DNA of 64,000 nucleotides from Deltaproteobacteria bacterium. GTDB taxonomy: Bacteria; Desulfobacterota_D; UBA1144; Nemesobacterales; UBA2774. The position numbers were made by a program, and so were the translations under genes. The DNA lies in contig JAJCZS010000014.1 of assembly GCA_029262275.1 (NCBI GenBank), positions 1 to 64,000 on the forward strand. Reading direction: 5' to 3'. Each line of letters starts with the position of its first letter. The stretch's first letter is position 1. This document shows positions 52,057-60,022 of this stretch, one piece after another. The notes under the pieces are model-generated. The model was not told where the DNA came from and made no database searches. It saw only the letters and a list, made by a program, of their open reading frames with translations.

Positions 52057-53175
52057 ATGAGACGCGGAGAAAAAGTTTATTATGTAAAGGACTTTATACA
52101 AACTGTACCTCTCCCTTCGCCCAAAAAAATATTTAGCGAGCTTGAAAAGCTAGGGTACAAGGGACAGGATGAGGCTAGACGCGCCATATCACTTGCGGCC
52201 TACAGACATGTAAAGAGATTAAAACAAATGCACTCTGGCAATACTCCAAGGGCGGATTTAGTCCCAAGACCCAATTCTGTACTCATGGGTCCCACGGGTT
52301 GCGGAAAGACCTATCTTATTGAGCTGCTTTTTGGCGAAATCTTTAAGCTTCCTTTTGTGATAATAGATATGACTAAGTTCACCGAGTCAGGATATGTAGG
52401 GGACGATGTAGTAAATATCCTTGTGCAGCTGGTATACGCTGCGAATGAAAGTATAGATATAGCGGAGTGTGGTGTGATTGTGCTGGACGAGTTTGATAAA
52501 ATTGCGGGTTCATACAGCAGCGCCCGGTTTGCAGGACAGGGCACTACAAAAGACGTCTCTGGTTTTGGAGTACAAAGGGAGCTGCTTAAAATTCTTGAGG
52601 GAACCGATGTGCAGATACCGCTGGATTTTGGTTTTTCAAGCAGGGGTCCAAGGGCTCTTATTTCAACACGTGACATCTCCTTTTTCGCAGTCGGGGCTTT
52701 TTCTGGGATAAAAACCTTATTTGGAACTAATGAGGCAGGGTTCGTTAAGGACATAGATCAGAATAAAGTTGATGATGAAGCGATTGCCTACAATATGAGC
52801 CAGGAAGAAGCAGACGATATAACAAAATTTCAACTCTTTGGATTCCTCCCTGAGCTAATTGCGAGATTTAACAGAATTGTTCCATTCTCACCACTTAGTA
52901 GAGATACCTTACAAGAAATCATTCATTTAAAAATTATGAACTACAAAACTGAGTTTGAAGAAGAAGGCTTCCTGCTCCAGCTTGACCCAATGATTATCGA
53001 CCATATAATTGAGGAAGCTAAAAAAAGACAAACCGGAGCCAGGGGACTTGATGCAATCATCTCAAAACACCTCGAGGAAGTAGCTTTTGATTTATTCGGC
53101 AAAGGGGAGCAAGGGGAGATTACACTTACTGTAGAGTCGGGCAAGGTTGCTCACACAGTTAAGAGACGTGCATGA
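52057..53175 (+). CDS. ClpX-like AAA+ unfoldase without the zinc domain
   Basis: A 372-residue Clp/Hsp100 class II ATPase. Walker A is GPTGCGKT (78-85), the pore loop GYVG is at 112-115, Walker B is VIVLDEFDKI (Asp144, Glu145), the Arg finger is likely Arg270 and sensor 2 is GAR with Arg329. Compared with ClpX the N-terminal zinc domain is absent, replaced by about 20 unfamiliar residues. The RKH loop is missing (SSRGPRA instead), and the ClpP-docking IGF is AGF (227-229). It may work alone or with another partner. It overlaps rimO by four bases. The start ATG has GGGAG nine bases ahead. Confidence 0.85.
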   Translation: MRRGEKVYYVKDFIQTVPLPSPKKIFSELEKLGYKGQDEARRAISLAAYRHVKRLKQMHSGNTPRADLVPRPNSVLMGPTGCGKTYLIELLFGEIFKLPFVIIDMTKFTESGYVGDDVVNILVQLVYAANESIDIAECGVIVLDEFDKIAGSYSSARFAGQGTTKDVSGFGVQRELLKILEGTDVQIPLDFGFSSRGPRALISTRDISFFAVGAFSGIKTLFGTNEAGFVKDIDQNKVDDEAIAYNMSQEEADDITKFQLFGFLPELIARFNRIVPFSPLSRDTLQEIIHLKIMNYKTEFEEEGFLLQLDPMIIDHIIEEAKKRQTGARGLDAIISKHLEEVAFDLFGKGEQGEITLTVESGKVAHTVKRRA

Positions 53176-54470
53176 AAATATATATTGAGAGTTTGGGTTG
53201 CTCCAAAAATCTTGTAGACAGCGAGCTTATACTTGGCACGCTTACAAAATCCGGCCACCAAATATCATCTGAAGAAGAAGCTGAGGTAATAATTGTAAAT
53301 ACCTGCGGCTTTATTGGAGATGCCAAAAAGGAATCTCTAGATGCAATCCTAGATCTCTCAGAGTATAAGAAAACTGGCAGTTGCAAAAAATTAATTGTTA
53401 CAGGCTGCATGGTTGAGAGGTATTCAGAAGAGCTGAGCAAAGAAATACCTGAAGTAGATGCGTTTTGGGGAACTGGGAATATTTTTAAAATTGGGGATGC
53501 TCTTGAAGAAGAATCTGAGAAAATAAAGATGTACCCTCCTGGGACTATTTATGACCCTGACTCCCCTAGAGTAATGCTTACCCCAACACACTCGGCATTT
53601 GTAAAAGTATCAGAGGGTTGCTCTAGAACCTGCACATTTTGCATAATTCCCAAGATGAGAGGGATTATGAAAAGCAGAACTATCGACTCAATAGTGGGAG
53701 AGATACATGGTCTAGCAGAACAAGGAGTGGGCGAGATTAACTTAATAGCCCAGGACATGACCAGCTATGGCAGAGATATCGGATGTAATCTTGAAGAAAT
53801 GCTAAGAGAAGCTTCAAAAGTAGATGGCATAGACTGGATAAGAATTCACTACTGGTATCCATGGGGAATATCGGATTCACTAGTCAAGCTTGTATCAGAC
53901 GACAATAACATTCTGCCATACATTGATATGCCACTTCAGCACATTAATGATAGATTATTAAGCTCAATGGACAGAAAAACATCTAGCAAAAAAATAAGAG
54001 ATATTATCAAACAGCTTAGAGACGGAATTGATGACGTTGTTCTCAGAACTACTTTTATAGTTGGATTCCCTGGTGAGACTGAGGATGAATTTGAAGAGCT
54101 TTTGGATTTCGTGGAAGAGGCAAAGTTTGATAGGGCCGGTGCTTTTAAATATTCACAGGAAGAAGGCACACCTGCTGGAGTTATGGGTGAGCAAGTAGCG
54201 GAGGAAGTAAAAGAGGAACGTCTCGAAAGACTAATGGAAGCTCAATCTGAAGTATCCCTTGAAAAAAACAAGTCGCTCATTGGAACAGTTCATCAAGGAT
54301 TTGTAGAAAGTGTTGAGAATGGCAATTACGTTGCGCGAATTTCCTCACAAGCGCCTGAGGTAGACGGGTACACCTATATAAAAAGAGAAGAAGAGCTTAT
54401 ACTCGGAGATTTGGTGGACATAAAAATTATTGACGCTGATATATACGATCTTTACGGCGAGATAGTCTAA
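53172..54470 (+). CDS. rimO: Ribosomal protein S12 methylthiotransferase RimO
   Basis: A 432-residue radical SAM enzyme that adds a methylthio group to an Asp of ribosomal protein S12. The N-terminal UPF0004 domain has three cluster cysteines, Cys10 (LGCSKN), Cys45 (NTCGF) and Cys79 (TGCM). The radical SAM cluster cysteines are 150, 154 and 157 (CSRTCTFC), followed by the C-terminal TRAM domain. The YPWGISDSL-type and KYSQEEGTPAG segments favour RimO over MiaB. Its ATG overlaps the stop of the ClpX-like gene, so the two are co-translated. Confidence 0.95.
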   Translation: MKIYIESLGCSKNLVDSELILGTLTKSGHQISSEEEAEVIIVNTCGFIGDAKKESLDAILDLSEYKKTGSCKKLIVTGCMVERYSEELSKEIPEVDAFWGTGNIFKIGDALEEESEKIKMYPPGTIYDPDSPRVMLTPTHSAFVKVSEGCSRTCTFCIIPKMRGIMKSRTIDSIVGEIHGLAEQGVGEINLIAQDMTSYGRDIGCNLEEMLREASKVDGIDWIRIHYWYPWGISDSLVKLVSDDNNILPYIDMPLQHINDRLLSSMDRKTSSKKIRDIIKQLRDGIDDVVLRTTFIVGFPGETEDEFEELLDFVEEAKFDRAGAFKYSQEEGTPAGVMGEQVAEEVKEERLERLMEAQSEVSLEKNKSLIGTVHQGFVESVENGNYVARISSQAPEVDGYTYIKREEELILGDLVDIKIIDADIYDLYGEIV

Positions 54471-54509
54471 ACATTACTTGCTTTATCTATTCAAAAACAA
54501 AACCTAAAG

Positions 54510-55712
54510 TTAATCATCCCCGTTTGCATCAAACATTTGGCGAATGCCGTATGTGGTATTCCTCTCTGCTGGTATACGACCTATTTCTCTAGTAAGACGG
54601 CGGAATTCCTCGGGTGGAAAGTACTGTCCGTAACTTGCGCCAGCTGAGCGTGATATCTGTTCTTCCATCAATGTGCCGCCAAAATCGTTGGCTCCGGCAG
54701 TGAGTGAGAACTGGGCAAACTCTGGACCCTGTTTTACCCATGAGACCTGTATGTTATTGATCCACCCTCTGAGCATTAGTCTTGAAACCCCGTACATCTT
54801 AAGCTGATCTAGATCAGTTGGGCCTTCAGCTACTTTTCCCTTTGAGTGCTTAAAGAGTCTTGTATTCCATGGGATAAACCTAAGGGGTACAAACTCCGTA
54901 AACCCTCCGGTCTCTTTTTGAATATCCCTTAAGATTCCAATATGTATCGCCCAATGTTTGGGTTCATCAACATGCCCGTACATAATGGTTGATGTAGTAT
55001 GCATGCCAGATTTGTGGGCCTTTTTTACAATCCTTATCCAAGCTTCTGTAGGCATTTTTCTGGGTGCAATAATTTTTCTAACTTCCTCAACCAAAATCTC
55101 TGCTGCTGTACCAGGGAAAGTGTTATGGCCTACGTCTTTAAGTTTTTCAATGAACTCTTCTTCAGAAATTCCAAGTGACTCAGCTCCATAGAAAATCTCA
55201 AACGGAGAAAAAGCATGTGTATGCATCTCAGGGACAGCTTCTTTAACTGCTTTTATTAATTCAATGTAGAAGTTACCATCTATATCAGGGTGCATACCTC
55301 CCTGCATACAAACCTCGGTGGCACCTATTTCCCAAGCTTCTTTCACTCTATCCGCAATCTCGTCCATACTTAGAAAATATGCTCTTTCATCTCCCTCGGG
55401 AGCCATGAAATTGCAAAAGCCACAGTATGTGTTGCATATATTAGTAAAGTTAATATTTCTATTTACAACATAGGTAATCACATCACCTACGTCCTCTTTT
55501 CTTATTTCATCAGCAGCTATTGCAAGAGCAGATATTTCGTCTGGATCTTCAATGGCAAAAAGTGCCTCGCCCTCTTCTACTGAGATCTCATCTCCAACAA
55601 GCGCTTTATTGATAATTCGGCCCGTAGTACCGTTTACCTTTGATAAGAGGCTATCTATTCCCATAGCTCTGTTTTCTTCTATTCTATCGATTGTTTCTTT
55701 AATGTCAGCCAT
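54510..55712 (-). CDS. cofH: FO synthase subunit 2 (CofH)
   Basis: A 400-residue radical SAM enzyme. CofH couples tyrosine to the ribityl uracil intermediate, and CofG then closes the deazaflavin ring of FO, the core of coenzyme F420. The cluster cysteines are Cys93, Cys97 and Cys100 (CNTYCGFC). EVCMQGGMHPDIDG and HTHAFSPFEI are the CofH-type substrate region, shared with MqnC/MqnE-type enzymes but closest to CofH. I chose the ATG at 55712, with AGAGG six bases ahead. It follows cofG by one base. In actinobacteria the two are fused as FbiC; here they are separate. Confidence 0.93.
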   Translation of the reverse strand: MADIKETIDRIEENRAMGIDSLLSKVNGTTGRIINKALVGDEISVEEGEALFAIEDPDEISALAIAADEIRKEDVGDVITYVVNRNINFTNICNTYCGFCNFMAPEGDERAYFLSMDEIADRVKEAWEIGATEVCMQGGMHPDIDGNFYIELIKAVKEAVPEMHTHAFSPFEIFYGAESLGISEEEFIEKLKDVGHNTFPGTAAEILVEEVRKIIAPRKMPTEAWIRIVKKAHKSGMHTTSTIMYGHVDEPKHWAIHIGILRDIQKETGGFTEFVPLRFIPWNTRLFKHSKGKVAEGPTDLDQLKMYGVSRLMLRGWINNIQVSWVKQGPEFAQFSLTAGANDFGGTLMEEQISRSAGASYGQYFPPEEFRRLTREIGRIPAERNTTYGIRQMFDANGDD

Positions 55713-55713
55713 T

Positions 55714-56949
55714 CTACACCTCTCCAAGTGGGACGTAACCGTCTTTATCTACAAAATTTTCTACTCGCTCTAAAACATTTTCATCAATAAATTCATTATC
55801 TATAAACTCCGGGTATACCGGCAGCCTTTCTCTCAATATAAAGCCTAAATCTTGAACCATATCCTGCATTATCTCAAGCTTAGGCCAAGGGGCCTCTGGG
55901 TTTACATAGTCGATAGTTACAGGAGACACTCCTCCAAGGTCGTTGATCCCCGCGTGAATAAAAAGTGGATACGTTTCAGGATTCAAGTTAGGTGGTATCT
56001 GTAAGTTCATATCTTCCCCAAACACGAGTCTTGATATAGCCACTAGCTTCAACATTTCAACAAAACTAGGCGGAGGATACTTCTCCATCATAATCCCTGG
56101 TTTAGGGCTAAAATTCTGAATTATTATTTCTTGTAGATGACCGTAATTATCACCAAGGTCTCTTAGAGCCAAGAGTGAATCAATACGCTCTTCCCAGGTC
56201 TCGCCTATACCAACCAGTATGCCTGAAGTCCAAGGTATGCGATGCTCCCCTGCAAGCTCCATAGTCTTCATTCTCTGCTTGGGCACTTTATCAGGACACC
56301 TGTAATGAGCCTCACCTTTTTGAAGTAGTCTTGGGCTGATATTCTCAAGCATAAGTCCCATACTCGGGTTGGACTCTCTAAATGCAAGAAGCTCTTCGCT
56401 AGTTGCCAAGCCCAAATTTGTGTGAGGAAAGATGTTTTCTTTAAGCCCTGCCTCTCCCAGTGCTATTAAATAATCTGCAGTTGTGTCATAGCCAAGTTTT
56501 TGTAGTGCTTCTTTATAAACCGGATATTTAAGCTCTGGCTTATCGCCGGTTACAAATAACAGTTCGGTACATCCAAGCTCAGCACCCTTTTTGGCCAAAT
56601 CGACAACTTCTTCGGGACTCATAAAAAGAGGCCCCTCTCCAGGCTCATATTTAAAAGTACAGTAGCCACAGTGGTTCCTACAGATTTGAGTCACAGGGAC
56701 AAATACATTTTTAGAATAGGTCAGGATACTTCCTTTCCCACTATCTCTTAGTTTAGATGCTGTTTGTAGCAAGTATGGAATTTCGTCTTTTTCTATGCTT
56801 ACTAGGTAAAGAGCTTCATCACGGTCTAGGACTTCTCCAGACTCCGCTTTTTCTAATATAGCGGAAAGTCTTTTTGAAGGGCCGTTCAATAATGATTCAC
56901 AACCTAGAGAATCAAGTACATTTTTCCAATCACTATTAATAGAAGTCAT
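55714..56949 (-). CDS. cofG: FO synthase subunit 1 (CofG)
   Basis: A 411-residue radical SAM enzyme, partner of CofH. The cluster cysteines are Cys90, Cys94 and Cys97 (CRNHCGYC), followed by FKYEPGEGPLFMSPEEV and ELLFVTGDKPE, typical of CofG/FbiC-N. Residues 1-65 are an N-terminal extension (GPSKRLSAILEKAESGEVL) of the kind seen in the family. It ends one base before the cofH start. No Shine-Dalgarno is clear before the ATG at 56949. CofD follows upstream on the same strand after a gap of about 150 bases. Confidence 0.93.
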   Translation of the reverse strand: MTSINSDWKNVLDSLGCESLLNGPSKRLSAILEKAESGEVLDRDEALYLVSIEKDEIPYLLQTASKLRDSGKGSILTYSKNVFVPVTQICRNHCGYCTFKYEPGEGPLFMSPEEVVDLAKKGAELGCTELLFVTGDKPELKYPVYKEALQKLGYDTTADYLIALGEAGLKENIFPHTNLGLATSEELLAFRESNPSMGLMLENISPRLLQKGEAHYRCPDKVPKQRMKTMELAGEHRIPWTSGILVGIGETWEERIDSLLALRDLGDNYGHLQEIIIQNFSPKPGIMMEKYPPPSFVEMLKLVAISRLVFGEDMNLQIPPNLNPETYPLFIHAGINDLGGVSPVTIDYVNPEAPWPKLEIMQDMVQDLGFILRERLPVYPEFIDNEFIDENVLERVENFVDKDGYVPLGEV

Positions 56950-57101
56950 ATTGATTTTTAGATTATTTCCCCAACAAATTTAGAACAATATGGGATCGGT
57001 AAAACCTTATATCCCAATTTAACCCTCTTATATTCGCATAAATGACATATCATTGTCAAGCATAAAGTATGCAGTATTCTGGAAGTTATTCAAATAAATT
57101 A

Positions 57102-58028
57102 TCAGAGTAATTCAAGGATTGATGAAGCTAGGTTTGAAGCCTTTTTCTTATCAGACATTATGGTATCAACGACTAAAGTCTTTAATCCCAAATCAATTAT
57201 TTCTTGATTCTCATGAGCATCTTCAATATCTATGACCATAGTGTCTAAGAAATCAGCATACAATCTTGCTACTTGCGCAGAGGTAACTTCTAGACCCAGA
57301 CCACGCATAAGTCTATCTGCAGGTCCTTTAAGCGGCCTTCCGCCCACAAGAGGGCTGATTGCGACAATCTGAGCTTGTGTAGCTCTAAGAGCCTCTTTTA
57401 TACCTTTTATCTGAAGTATAGGTCCAATGCTGATAATGGGGTTGCTTGGACAAATTATTACGGCACGCGCACCAGATATTGAATCAATAACTCCGTGTGC
57501 AGGCTCTGCACTATCAATACCGCGGATTGCAACCCTGCAGACTTCCGGCTTCATTTGTCTTTTTACTAAATATTCCTGGAAATGCATCTCACCCTCATTG
57601 GTTTGAATCCAGGTCTCAACGTCTTGATCTGTCATAGGTAAGACGCTTATATTATCACTTAAGCCAAAGGCCCTAGCTATTTTTGAAGTTATTTCTACAG
57701 GTGAAAATCCTTTACTTCTTAAATGGGTTCTATAGATATGAGTGGCTATATCCTGGTCGCCAATATTAAACCATGTATCAAGACCGAATTTCTTAAGTGA
57801 GTTTAAAAAATTAAAAGTATCCCCCTCTAAACCCCACCCCTTCTTCCTATCTACGGCCCCTGTTAAGCGGTAAATTATAGTATCTACATCCGGAGAGATG
57901 TTTAAACCGCCAAGCTTTATATCATCTCCTGTGTTTACTATTATGTTCAAAGGCTCATTGCCTATTATACTGCAAAGACCTTCTAGAAATTTAGCAGCCC
58001 CTACACCACCTCCAAGGGCAGTTATCAT
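57102..58028 (-). CDS. cofD: 2-phospho-L-lactate transferase CofD (FbiA)
   Basis: About 308 residues, the family length, beginning ITALGGGVGAAKFLEGL. It transfers a phospholactyl-type group to FO, giving F420-0. VNTGDDIKLGGLNISPDVDT, GWGLEGDTF, the IGDQDIATHIYRT stretch, VICPSNPIISI and GRPLKGPADRLM are all typical. I chose the ATG at 58028; an ATG at 58175 would add 49 residues absent from relatives. AAGGA lies nine bases ahead. CofC/FbiD and CofE/FbiB, also needed for F420, are not in the window. Confidence 0.93.
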   Translation of the reverse strand: MITALGGGVGAAKFLEGLCSIIGNEPLNIIVNTGDDIKLGGLNISPDVDTIIYRLTGAVDRKKGWGLEGDTFNFLNSLKKFGLDTWFNIGDQDIATHIYRTHLRSKGFSPVEITSKIARAFGLSDNISVLPMTDQDVETWIQTNEGEMHFQEYLVKRQMKPEVCRVAIRGIDSAEPAHGVIDSISGARAVIICPSNPIISIGPILQIKGIKEALRATQAQIVAISPLVGGRPLKGPADRLMRGLGLEVTSAQVARLYADFLDTMVIDIEDAHENQEIIDLGLKTLVVDTIMSDKKKASNLASSILELL

Positions 58029-58310
58029 AGGGTTTTTTCCTTCGTAGTAGGTAGAATAAGAATAACAACTCTCTTGAAAACTTTTTATTAAATTAGAAGC
58101 GATTTTAGAATATTTGAGTGAGGTTATGCTGTCAAGTAAAGTATATCCATGTGACAAGGTTTTATTGAAGAACATGCTTATTTGATAGCAAAGTTTCGAT
58201 CAATATCATTTAGAGGGTATTATAGCACGGACACGTCCTTGAAACTCAAGTGTAAGTGGGATAAATTTTAAAGCATTATCACAAATAAAAATTAAAGAGG
58301 AACAATAGAC

Positions 58311-59912
58311 ATGGATTTAGATTTAATAAGAAGAAGACATAAATGGCTCACATTAATAATACTGTTTTTTATTGGTGCAGTATTCATTTTTGGAATGGGA
58401 TCTTTTGTAACGGATTTCGGATCTTTCTCTAGTGGTTCAGGAGGCACGGCAGCTGAGGTTAATGGCCAGGAAATCAGTTTGTCGGAATACGTAAGAGCTA
58501 GAAACAATATGAGAAGAGAGTATGGGGATAGGGAAGGAGGATTACCACAAGCCGCTGTAGATTTCATCAATGTATCTGCATTAAATCAACTTATAGATCT
58601 AAAACTCCTGTCCCAAAAATCTAAAGAGCTTGGTTTTAGGGTGACTGATGAGGAAATTGCCCAAGTAATTAGATCGGTTTTTCAAATAGATGGTCAATTC
58701 GTAGGCACTGAGAGATATCAGAGTATAGTTCAAGAGTCCATGAATGAGGATATTGGGGCTTATGAGCAATCTGTAAAGGAACAGCTATTAGCACAGAAAT
58801 TGGGCCGTCTTATTGAAGAAACTATAATGGTCACAGATGAAAAATTACTTAACATGTACAATTTGCAAAATGAGAAAATAAATCTCAATTATATAGAGTT
58901 TTCAAATGCTGACATCTCAGATATTGAGGAGCCAACTGAACAGGAAATAGATAGATACTATCAAAGCAAGAAGGCTGATTTCAAAACTACAGAACTAAGA
59001 GAAATCCGATACATAATTCTTGAACCTGAGACTTTTGAAAACGGTGTCCAAGTATCCCAGGAAGAACTAAACGCATACTACAATGCATACCCGGAGGAAT
59101 TCCAATCTGAAGAAGGTGCAACTCTTTCTTTTGAAGAAGCTAAAGGGGATGTGGAATCAAACTTAAGAAGCCAGAGGGCGGAGCTAAATCGTACAGAGTT
59201 TCTAGACAATTTTGGGCTCTCCCAAGGTGCACAGAGTAGTATTGACCAGATTGCCAAAGATAAAGGGATTGAAGCTGTAAGTAAAAGCTCAGCATTTGCA
59301 CAAACGCAAAGAACAGGGGACATTCCACCACAAGTAGTTGATAGAACCTATTCTATAGACGAGGGTAGTTTGGCTGTAGTACCTATAGGAACCTCAATCT
59401 GGGTTGTTGAAGTAAGCGATGTCTCTGAGCCCAGAGAGAAAACACTGGAAGAAATAAAACCCGAAATTATAGCAGCAGTTAAAAATCAAAAATCTAAGAA
59501 TCAAGCTAGGACAAAAGCCAATCAAGCTTTAGCCAAGCTAAGGTCAGCTAAGAACGATGAGATCTCTGAAAAAGCTAAAGAATTAGGGGCTAGTCTTGAA
59601 GAAACAGGACCTTTTACCCGAGTAGACAGAGTTCCTAGTATAAACCTAGAGGAAATAAAGTCAGAAGCGTTTGACATCGATAAGAAAGGGACTGTGCTTT
59701 CCAGAGTTTATGAGAGCAATAACAGTTTTTATGTGTTAATTTTCAAAGAGAAAATAAACGCTGATCCACTAGACTTCGAGACACAAAAAGAAGAATTAAG
59801 AGAACAGGAGCTTCAGGCACAGAGAAACAAGGTTTTAGAAAAGTGGCTTCAGAACTTAAGACGGGAAGCGAATATAGCACCAAACTATGAGATCTTTCCC
59901 TCACAAGGGTAG
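58311..59912 (+). CDS. PpiD/SurA-like membrane-anchored periplasmic chaperone
   Basis: A 533-residue protein with a short cytoplasmic start, a membrane helix (residues 12-32, LTLIILFFIGAVFIFGMG) and a periplasmic part. Residues 45-170 match the SurA N-terminal chaperone domain (AAEVNGQEISLSEYVRARN, DLKLLSQKSKELGFRVTDEE). The middle and end follow the PpiD-like arrangement with long helices. I do not see a convincing parvulin peptidyl-prolyl isomerase signature, so a chaperone role without isomerase activity is likely. It probably helps outer-membrane or secreted proteins at the translocon. GAGG precedes the ATG. Confidence 0.82.
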   Translation: MDLDLIRRRHKWLTLIILFFIGAVFIFGMGSFVTDFGSFSSGSGGTAAEVNGQEISLSEYVRARNNMRREYGDREGGLPQAAVDFINVSALNQLIDLKLLSQKSKELGFRVTDEEIAQVIRSVFQIDGQFVGTERYQSIVQESMNEDIGAYEQSVKEQLLAQKLGRLIEETIMVTDEKLLNMYNLQNEKINLNYIEFSNADISDIEEPTEQEIDRYYQSKKADFKTTELREIRYIILEPETFENGVQVSQEELNAYYNAYPEEFQSEEGATLSFEEAKGDVESNLRSQRAELNRTEFLDNFGLSQGAQSSIDQIAKDKGIEAVSKSSAFAQTQRTGDIPPQVVDRTYSIDEGSLAVVPIGTSIWVVEVSDVSEPREKTLEEIKPEIIAAVKNQKSKNQARTKANQALAKLRSAKNDEISEKAKELGASLEETGPFTRVDRVPSINLEEIKSEAFDIDKKGTVLSRVYESNNSFYVLIFKEKINADPLDFETQKEELREQELQAQRNKVLEKWLQNLRREANIAPNYEIFPSQG

Positions 59913-59929
59913 TTTTTAAAAAAGCACGA

Positions 59930-59955
59930 AGTATTATATTAAACTAGTATTATAT
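59930..59955 (+). repeat. Tandem direct repeat between the PpiD-like gene and smc
   Basis: AGTATTATAT occurs at 59930-59939 and again at 59946-59955, 16 bases apart start to start. It may be a pair of overlapping -10 elements or a binding site for smc expression; AT-rich chance is possible. Confidence 0.3.
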
Positions 59956-60022
59956 ATAGAAGTACAGTGTTTTTTTTAATCAAAATACTGATTAGATCTA
60001 CGCTTCGAATTTTATTGATAAA

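Noticed and set aside
52311-52754. A 147-residue minus-strand open frame inside the ClpX-like gene
   Set aside because: It is antisense to intact Walker and pore-loop motifs; its Ser/Pro-rich translation is typical of a shadow frame.
57102-58175. A longer CofD starting at 58175
   Set aside because: The extra 49 residues lack relatives and precede the conserved family N-terminus; the ATG at 58028 gives the usual length and has AAGGA ahead.
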